Part shown: piece after piece, positions 23,936 through 31,120 of the stretch
How the letters are laid out: each line of letters starts with the position of its first letter
How positions within the stretch are numbered: position 1 is the first letter of the stretch
NCBI RefSeq assembly: GCF_000003815.2
Contig: NC_049993.1
Location: 8,735,411-8,766,530 of the forward strand
DNA from: Branchiostoma floridae
Lineage: Eukaryota; Chordata; Leptocardii; Amphioxiformes; Branchiostomatidae
Direction of reading: 5' to 3'
DNA length: 31,120 nt
The notes under the pieces: generated by a model
What the model was told of the DNA's origin: nothing
Seen by the model: only the letters and a program-made list of their open reading frames with translations
Database searches by the model: none
Position numbers and translations under genes: made by a program

Positions 23936-24310
23936 ATTAGACATTTACTTGAGATATCCCATCCGGCCTTCAGCGTAACACACCATATAAATTGAATGAA
24001 AATAAAGCAGAAGCATTGTTATTTGTTAAGTATGCAAATTAGGGGATCATCTACTTAAACAATTAGGAAAAGTTATTCCTGACTACGTCATTTTAGATGA
24101 AATTTCTAATTGGCAAACAGAAATTGACGTAGCTATAGAATACACACTTTACATTCGTACATTGTTGTTGAGGGTTTTCACTATACATGTCAGAGTACTG
24201 TTGCTACACCGCTTTTTATTGCTGGTAGTGTATTCATATAGTCACAACAAGACTACGTACAGGCTTTACACGATGTTTGCTTTTACGCTTTGAACGTCTG
24301 AGTTCTGAGG
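23936..24310. other. No gene recognised
   Basis: AT-rich sequence between two LINE remnants. No repeats or coding features that I can define. Confidence 0.4.
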
Positions 24311-24317
24311 CAAGTCT

Positions 24318-24966
24318 CTACTTCCCCCAAAAAGTTTCAAACCTTTCTTTCTTTAACCTACTATACTTCCTCCAAAGAACCCTGCTTGCTGCAAGTGACT
24401 CACATGTGTCAATGTGCATATCGAGGACGATCACGTCCCGTTTCATAACATCCTCCAACGCGAGGTGAGGATGACCACGTGCTCTTGTCCCAGTGCCATT
24501 TCACGGTACAGTAGGTCAGAGTTGTAGCCAGCCTGAAATCATTTTCAGTCCCCTCGATTTTGAATCAGAAAGAACGAGACGTCAAGCCGAAGGCATAACG
24601 TTCCTACGGGGATCCGGGGGCATACTCCCCTGAAAATTTTTGAAATCTAGACCCTCTGAAACCCAATTTCCTTCATTTTGAGGTGTAGATTTTGCTGGTA
24701 GACTAAGCTGTTCATCTGTGTTGGTGAAAAATTACACAAGAAGACAGTTTTTTTTATATCTTTACTGACTTTACATATAGTTTTTGTCCATTACAGAGGA
24801 CGGAATGGGCAATTTTTTTTGTCCCCAGCTGTAAAATTCCTTCAAAGGACTGAAGGACGGGTGCTGGCTACAACCCTGCAGTAGGTTCGCAGTAATTCCT
24901 CCATCTGACATGCGGCATACATGTCCAACCCAGCGAAATCGACGCTACCTCAACAGCCTGTACATA
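24318..24966 (-). mobile_element. LINE C-terminal remnant, split by a hAT MITE
   Basis: Minus strand reads RRFRWVGHVCRMSDGG...ANLLYREMALG, then after a one-base slip RARGHPHLALEDVMKRDVIV, LDMHIDTCESLAASRVLWRK, to TAG at 24318-24320. LRWxGHVxRM, RGxPxLRxKDVxKRDLxALDI and WESLAxDRxxWR are classic conserved blocks after the reverse transcriptase in a widespread invertebrate LINE group. The reading resumes correctly across the insertion once 24517-24886 is removed. Confidence 0.7.
24517..24878. mobile_element. 362-bp hAT-type MITE with perfect 8-bp target duplication
   Basis: Terminal inverted repeats CAGAGTTGTAGCCAGC / GCTGGCTACAACCCTG (one mismatch in 16), flanked by the identical octamer CAGTAGGT at 24509-24516 and 24879-24886. 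An 8-bp duplication and CAG-starting ends fit the hAT superfamily. The interior is non-coding and contains GGGGATCCGGGGGCATACTC. Inserted inside a LINE remnant. Confidence 0.9.
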
Positions 24967-24983
24967 ATACTAGTATCTGTTGC

Positions 24984-25232
24984 CTTATACCCCCCTTTCA
25001 CTAGGACGGCGCTCTCGTCGCGCTCTCTCAGCGACCTAGTCTCTGACAGATCGCTCAACGAATTGTATGAAAAAAAAATCGATTTTTTTTACACTTTGTG
25101 TGCTTTGCTGTCCTCTCAATCACACTTTTACATGCTGTATGATATACCCAGTAAGAAATCAAAGGTTGCACATATCCTATTTAGGTCGCAGTGAGAGCGC
25201 ATTGCGATCGTCGCCTAGTGGAAAGAGGGACT
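24984..25232 (-). mobile_element. MITE family A copy 4, reverse orientation
   Basis: CTTATACCCCCCTTTCACTAGG ... GCCTAGTGGAAAGAGGGA. The interior is the reverse complement of the 8433 and 22592 copies (GATCGCTCAACGAATTGTAT, TTTAGGTCGCAGTGAGAGCG). Confidence 0.85.
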
Positions 25233-25589
25233 TCGTGAAATGTAGCTGTGGTGAAATATAACTTTTAAATCCTTACCATTACTTTGCTCATTCGGTGTAT
25301 AATGATTTGATCAGTTTTGTTTCAACGTTGAGGCACAGTTACTCTTTTGATCCATCTTTTGTACGTAAAACGCAATTATATGGACTGTCTGAGGTTTCAC
25401 GACTGCTCCAGGCATACATAATCAAATCTTCATCTCCACTACATGTAGTGTTATTTCCTGAGGAAATTGTCTGGCCTGCTTTCTGCATCCCACATCCTCA
25501 CATGTAGATAGGTGTGACACCAAATCGTAAACATTATTGCGATGGTTGCCACGGTATTAAATGATATGATAATACGCGATATATTTATT

Positions 25590-25850
25590 TGCCTGCACCT
25601 GCCCGACGGCCAATTGCAAGTACGTGTACATGGTAGGAACATAGAAAACATACACGTGACAACTACGGTGAATTACATGATTGTAAAAAAAAAACAAGAA
25701 ACTATAGCTAATTCAAAATCCAGTGTCAGAAACATCTTGACGACTTGGGTTTGGTTTATGAGAAAGAGGAAAAACGCAAAAGCCCGAGGGCTAATTGCAA
25801 GTACATGGTATAAACATTGCCGATATACAAGTGACAATGGATATTTATGA
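25590..25850. repeat. Direct repeat, period about 186 bp
   Basis: CGACGGCCAATTGCAAGTAC (25603) and CGAGGGCTAATTGCAAGTAC (25785) begin similar segments with ACATGGTA and ACA-GTGACAA. Two decayed units. Confidence 0.5.
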
Positions 25851-26149
25851 ACAGCATTCTACTATAATACTAGTGTTGGCTATTTCTAAACAGGTTGGGT
25901 TTGACTTCTTTTTTGAAAGCAGAGGGAGACGAAAAGCCCCACCTTTTCTAAAATTTGTGGGTTCTGCGATTTCAAGAGAAAGGTGGCTTTCTGTTCGTCT
26001 GTCAATGTGGGGAAGTTGGGATAAGTCTTTGTGGCTTCTCTAAACAGAGTGATTCTTTCGGTTTGGTTGAATGGACATTTAGAAATAAAATGTGTTATTA
26101 TTATTATAAGTCAGCTAAACAGCTGCATGTATCTAGAGCGTCTTGAAAT

Positions 26150-26505
26150 ATTTCATGGATGTTAGAAATTCAGATTCAGGAAACGCAACAATCATAACAC
26201 AGTTGAAAAGGATGTAGATCTATGTTTTAATAAATGTTGCTTTTATTGTCTGGTGACGTCATCAGATCAGTCATCTATGCAAAATATTCGAGGTCGAGGA
26301 AATCTTTCCCGCCTGGCTCATGTTTTAAAGATGCGAGAGAATCGGTCTATCGGTCATAGGGCAGGTTTGTCTAGCTGCATTAGGAATATGAATCTTTGTA
26401 CAGTACGTAAAATGATCAAACAGTAATAGAGTTATTATGTACCCGTAGCAAGTGAGGAAGAGAGAGAATCTAGGTTCTTCATTCAGTCATTGTCATAGAG
26501 AAGGA
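26150..26505. other. No gene recognised
   Basis: AT-rich DNA. Includes one copy of TTATTGTCTGGTGACGTCAT (26237-26256), related to the cluster at 28876-29300. Confidence 0.4.
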
Positions 26506-26511
26506 TTCAGA

Positions 26512-26946
26512 CTAGGGGTGGGTACCGGTACAGAAATTTCAGGTCCAGGTCCGGTTCAGGTCCAGAGGATTAGGTTTAGGTCCGGACCTGAACCTGGACC
26601 TGATTCAGTATGTGAAAACTTGTGAATGGACATTACTCAAAACAATGGTCCATTTCGTTACAAAGAAATCTGTTTTGTGAAATATTTGACTCCCACTGAC
26701 GTTTTGACATCCTATAAAGCTAACTGCCTTTGTATGATTGACTGTAAAACGTGGTAGAAATGACTGTAGACTCTACTATACCCTACATCGCTCGTTATTT
26801 TTTCCCGACCGGTAAGCCCCAATACGTGTGAATGCCTGTTCATATAATATGTTTTTCCAATAGGTCCGACATCCGGTCAACCTTTTTTTTAGGTCCGGTT
26901 TTTCTGGACCGGTCCGATAAGAAAAACCGGTTTGTACCGGTACAGC
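26512..26946 (+). mobile_element. AGGTCCGG-rich element, copy 1
   Basis: Starts CTAGGGGTGGGTACCGGTAC and ends CCGGTTTGTACCGGTACAGC. Hexamer-like AGGTCC/GGTTCA/GGACCT repeats lie near both ends, and ACAATGGTCCATTTCGTTAC lies inside. It shares all these blocks with 29344-29745 in reverse complement. Non-autonomous DNA transposon likely; the G-rich start is hAT-like but no target duplication was found. Confidence 0.65.
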
Positions 26947-27119
26947 CTACACTGTAGCACGACACTTCAATGTGTATGAATATCGGACCCCCAGAGATCT
27001 TGTTTACGGCCCAACCCGCTGTACTCTGATTAGATCTGTAGACCACCTGTGGCTTCATAAGTCCACAAATCATGCGAGTGAGTTCAGGTGATTGTATCCT
27101 CCGATGTACATGCAATCGT

Positions 27120-28275
27120 TACCTAAATTTTGCGTCATTTCTCTTACACATATTTTGGTATCATACTGTCTACACAATAACGTTTATATCAGAAAGTTGA
27201 TTATTATCATCATCATTATCATCACTCTCGGGAATAACTTTTGGAAGTGCCCAATCCATAAAAATGTCTAATTTGTTATGAACCAAATAGAAGAAATACA
27301 TGTTCCTTTTTCGATGATTATGGTTCCCGGAACATAACCTTACCAGGAATTCATGAATTGAAAATATTGCACCCCCAGTCATCTTCATATGCAAGCTTGG
27401 GTGTCAGATTTGCATGGCCCCATTTTCCATTCACGTGTTTCTAGCAAAAACAAAACCGTGACAAAACATACCTCTTGCCAGTCAGATTAAAATATTTCTA
27501 AGATACTTGGAATATGGGCATACTTGATGCTTTCATATTAATCATTGTTTCAACTTCGACAGTTTATTTCTTTACTGGATTCAAACTTATTCTATTGATT
27601 TGTCTAAACGAGATTCGTGACTATAAACCATACTTATTTTGTCTTTTATTGCTCATGAGAACTGGCTTTTGCTTGATACTCCTCAACATGTGGACATGAT
27701 GATATACTACAATGTGTTCTGTACGATAATCTCTACAATACAAACCTTTCAGTTTCTGATTGAGATCACTGGTCCAGATTCTAAAGCTTGGCCCAGTTTG
27801 CCTCGTGCGGTCGTGCTTTACATTTAACACACGTCTCTCTGGTGGTTAGGATATTCTATACCTCCGTCACGAAAACTGATCGGCACCGCATGGATTCATC
27901 TTAGTGTTTTAAACAGCTCCACCGGCTGTAAAATTGACTCTTTGACATGGTCATTTAATAGGTAATAGGTGGAGGAATATGAGTTCTGAATCAGGTTCTT
28001 CAACCTTTTTATATTAGAATTTAGGATATGCTGATTTGATTAAATACTAGTAGATGACGTTCGGCCGTTGTCAAATGAATGTTTTCTGAATGCATTATGC
28101 ATTACATAAATTGGAACACGTACATATGCCTGGTGACATGCAAACAGAAAACTACAAAATAAATGAAACAATTCAATAACAATAGTAATGAAACTGATAT
28201 AAACAAATCATAACAAATAACAGCTACTAATGATAACAATATTATACAAAATAATGAATGAATGATAATGGTAAT
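27120..28275. other. Long stretch without a recognised gene
   Basis: AT-rich, with low-complexity AATAAC/ATGATAAT-type words at 28150-28275. Short ORFs at 27514-27830 lack any family signal. Confidence 0.5.
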
Positions 28276-28735
28276 GAACTAACGGGATAGCTGGATTTGA
28301 TAAAAGGCTCGAGCTCGAGGAGCCGTAATGACTAATGTGTGGCTCTCGGAATGCTTATGAATGCTTGGCTGGTTGCTGTATAAAGGGCAAGCATGATTAT
28401 GTACGCACTTTTGACTTTCTATAGTTGTGCAGTTGTCACAAATGGCGAATCGGATCAGGAAGACATAACCACGCTCCCCTAGAGCAAAGCTTGTCCTTTG
28501 TATGATAGTATATTGATACCGTGTTAAGTAAATTTTCCTAACTTCAGATACTTGAATAGAGAGACATTCATTCATAATCCCTAACTTCAATACAGTCTTC
28601 GATAACCCAATCCTATAGGCCTAACCAATCATACAGCTCTCTATATTTATGAAATTTCCAAGAATCGAATGCTCTAGAGTATAGATTCTACGTTTATATG
28701 TACAAAACATGTACGCATATGTATATAATTGTTAC
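28276..28735. other. No gene recognised
   Basis: No terminal repeats or motifs found. The minus-strand ORF at 28279-28590 has no recognisable domain. Confidence 0.4.
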
Positions 28736-28739
28736 CATT

Positions 28740-28799
28740 TGACCTGTAGTTACTGCAGTGAGGCACAAATGTACAATAAATGTCTTTATTCATTCATTC
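28740..28799 (+). mobile_element. Possible LINE 3' end with (ATTC)n tail
   Basis: GAGGCACAAATGTACAATAA, then ATGTCTTTATTCATTCATTC. An AATAAA-like end followed by short tandem ATTC repeats is the usual appearance of 5'-truncated LINE insertions here. No coding part remains. Confidence 0.35.
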
Positions 28800-28875
28800 T
28801 GAGGAACTTCCACCCTTGAAATATTTATATGCACTAATATAAACATTCTGGAACATTACATCGACGTTAACTTTA

Positions 28876-29300
28876 TTGTCTGGTAATTTTCAATATTGAC
28901 AATTTGACGAAACAATTACCTGGACACAAGGATACTTGCCATGAAGCCAATTTTATCATGTCATTATTGTCTGGTGACGTCACGTTATGAATAGTAATAT
29001 AAAGTGTCGGAACAAGATGCTTGGAATGGAATCTTGTGATGATTGTCTGCTGACGTCAAAAATACATATGAATAGCAGCAGCCTGCGTGTGTTGATTCTA
29101 TTTTTGTTAGTCTTGTTTCAATCTTCCAAACCGAACATGGTGATCTCCGTCCGTAATCTCCGTGTGTGCGAGACCTAAAACAATGAGCGAATGCAATAAT
29201 TTCGCAACATACACTCGCAAGAACACCTGCCAAGCAGCCAATCTCATATTGTCATATTGTTTGTTGAAGTCACATTACGAATACAAGGATGCTCACAATC
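28876..29300. repeat. Degenerate repeats around TTGTCTGGTGACGTCA
   Basis: Starts at about 28876, 28965, 29041 and 29252: ATTGTCTGG, ATTGTCTGGTGACGTCACG, ATTGTCTGCTGACGTCAAAA, ATTGTTTGTTGAAGTCACAT. Each is followed by T(T/A)ATGAATA-like sequence, and GCCATGAAGCCAAT / GCCAAGCAGCCAAT precede two of them. Two units here and one at 26249 keep a perfect TGACGTCA. Confidence 0.55.
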
Positions 29301-29318
29301 TAGATTTTTTCTGCATAC

Positions 29319-29343
29319 ACGCGCGCGCGCACACACACACACA
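29319..29343. repeat. (CG)n(CA)n microsatellite
   Basis: ACGCGCGCGCGC followed by ACACACACACACA. Confidence 0.9.
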
Positions 29344-29745
29344 GCGGTACAAAACCGTTTTTTCTTAATTTTTTTTGGACCGGACCTGAATCCAGTGAAC
29401 TGGATGTTGGACCGATCAGAAAATGAATAGATTATACCGGCACTACGGTGGCAGGCGTTCACGTGTTTTCAGGCTTATCGGTCCAAGCGAATAGTAAGAG
29501 CGAAGAGGATAGTCGATAGTCATTTTTATGAAATTTCTACAGTCAGACTTGGTCTAACTTATCAGAGCAGTTCGCGTTGTTTACGTTAAGATAGGATACT
29601 GCACCAAACAGATTCCTTTGTAACGAAATGGACCATTGTTTTGAGTATTGCATATTCGGTCAAGGTTCAGGTCCGGACCTGTACCTGATCCTCTGGACCT
29701 GGACCGTACCTGGACCTGAATTTTCTGCACGGTACCCGCCCTTAG
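29344..29745 (-). mobile_element. AGGTCCGG-rich element, copy 2
   Basis: Reverse-complement counterpart of 26512-26946: starts GCGGTACAAAACCGTTTTTT, contains TAACGAAATGGACCATTGTT, and ends with GGACCT hexamers and CACGGTACCCGCCCTTAG. The overlapping minus-strand ORF at 29581-29835 only translates this repeat (VQVRSRSRGSG). Confidence 0.65.
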
Positions 29746-29835
29746 TTCTGCCATGTGGCATGCATGTATTAAATCCTCCTGCCTGGCTCGTATAACCAAG
29801 GACGTTATATAACCCCCTTGATATGATACAGTCAC

Positions 29836-30046
29836 GACAACAGCTGGGTTCCTTTTGCTTGTTTAGATGTTATAAAACTTGGGAAACGACGCAGTAATGG
29901 AGTCATTAAAGCTCTTTCACAAGTCATCCTGTCTTTTGTGCGAATTAACGAGGATGTGAAATTAGTCTAATAGCATGGAAATGTTTATTTGGTTATAGGA
30001 CTACCATGGTAGTATAGACTATTAACGTTATCGACGTCGGAGTGTT
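29836..30046. other. No gene recognised
   Basis: Short AT-rich spacer between repeats. Confidence 0.4.
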
Positions 30047-30047
30047 T

Positions 30048-31120
30048 TTACCTCCATGAAATGTCATGGAGGTTATATTTTACCCCGCGTTTGTCTGCCT
30101 GTGTGTGTGTCTGTGTGTGTGTCTGTGTGTGTGTAAACAAGATAACTCAAGAACGGCTGGGTGAATTGGTTTCATACTTAGTGTGTTGGTAGTGTGTGAT
30201 GAAAGCTGGAAATGATTAGATTTTGGACCCCCTAGCAACTTCCCTTGGTACTGCAGCGCAACTTTCGGTTTTGCTATTTCGGCATTCTGAACTTGCTATG
30301 GTCACGATTTTTAAGTATTAGATAGCTCTTGTGCTTAGGAAGAAGTGACATAAGTTTGGGCCCCCTAGCGGCTAGTTTTGGGAAAGCAGGGGCATTTTTG
30401 TGAAAAACTTCTGACGAGGATAACTCAAGGAGGGAACAACGGATTGTCATGATTTTTGGTATGTAGGTACCTTAGACAATGCTGTACAAGATAAGATACT
30501 AATTGTGCAAAATAGTAGTACATTTGCATAATTAATGAGAATATTCTATCATAGCATTTTTTTCAATGTATCTCTTGTCCCGGACATGATATGGTCATGA
30601 CATTTGGGCAGTAGATAGCTTTTAGCCTCATGACAAAGTGGGGCAAGTTTCAGTCCCCTAACATTTAATTGTGGAACTGCAGGTGCGTTTATGTCAATAC
30701 ACTCCAAAGAGGATAACTGCAGAAAGGAACGATGGATTGCCTGCATTTTAGGTGTGCAGGTAGCTTGGGCAAAGATGTTCATAATGATATGCATTTTATG
30801 CAAATGAGGACTTAATTTGCATAATTAATGAGGAAATTGTATAATTCCATTGTTTGCAATAACTGGACTTTGATAAATGTAACACTTGTTAATTATAATC
30901 GGTGGAACATATGCACATATCAAATATGCAAATGAGGAACTTATTTGCATAATTTATGCAAAAATTGCAAAACAAATTAATGATTAATGATCTGAATTGG
31001 GAATATTGTGACATGTGCACGGTACGTTATTCAATGATGAACAACACCATGCATAAATCATGTTAATGTTAAGTCATTTGCATGAAATTAACAAAAGCTC
31101 TAAATATTCATGAAGGTATG
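30048..31120. repeat. Tandem repeat of about 290-bp period, running off the window
   Basis: Opens with hairpin CCTCCATGA-AATG-TCATGGAGG (30051-30072) and a GTGTGTCT simple repeat (30101-30133). GATAACTCAAGAACG (30143), GATAACTCAAGGAGGGAAC (30419) and GATAACTGCAGAAAGGAAC (30713) mark three units. GTATTAGATAGCTC / GCAGTAGATAGCTT mark a second phase (30319, 30612). The end is rich in ATTTGCATAATTAATGAG. I recall similar repeats as common in amphioxus, which is unverified. Confidence 0.7.

Overview
The window is about 31 kb of repeat-rich, AT-leaning invertebrate deuterostome genomic DNA. The best fit is a cephalochordate (amphioxus, Branchiostoma). This is inferred from an encephalopsin/TMT-type opsin with E181 and Y113, from dense families of short non-autonomous DNA transposons, from several 5'-truncated non-LTR retrotransposon tails, and from an intronic minisatellite that overlaps an exon-intron boundary. 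One 100-base assembly gap lies at 3637-3736.

The only gene I can reconstruct with confidence is a ciliary-type opsin on the minus strand. It runs in four coding exons from the ATG at 20998 to the stop at 3321: exon 1 20644-20998, exon 2 about 9367-9695, exon 3 8716-8958, exon 4 3321-3395. The exons sum to 1002 nt (333 aa plus stop), and every junction has GT/AG sites and matching phase. The protein has seven predicted membrane helices, the retinal-binding lysine, the C110/C187 disulfide pair and an NKQ-F helix-8 start. It departs from the family at two activation switches: D2.50 is Gly and the (D/E)RY motif is QRY. Intron 1 is about 10.9 kb, intron 2 about 0.4 kb and intron 3 about 5.3 kb.

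Layout: 1-3320 is DNA downstream of the opsin, with one short transposon and a possible opsin poly(A) signal. 3396-8715 is opsin intron 3, holding a Penelope-like fragment beside the gap, a tandem duplication of about 0.7 kb, a TTAA-flanked transposon of 890 bp and several MITEs. 9696-20643 is intron 1, holding MITEs, a GC-rich foldback element of 1.15 kb, a tRNA pseudogene, local tandem duplications, a LINE tail, and the boundary minisatellite next to exon 1. 20999-31120 lies upstream of the opsin. It has one weak plus-strand candidate exon at about 21.5 kb and otherwise simple repeats, MITEs, LINE remnants (one interrupted by a hAT-type MITE with a perfect 8-bp target duplication) and a tandem repeat of about 290 bp that runs off the window.

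Beyond the opsin I see no convincing protein-coding gene. The most notable observations are the minisatellite built from the opsin exon 1 / 5' splice-site sequence, the unusual activation switches of the opsin, and a hammerhead-like RNA motif in the Penelope-like fragment.
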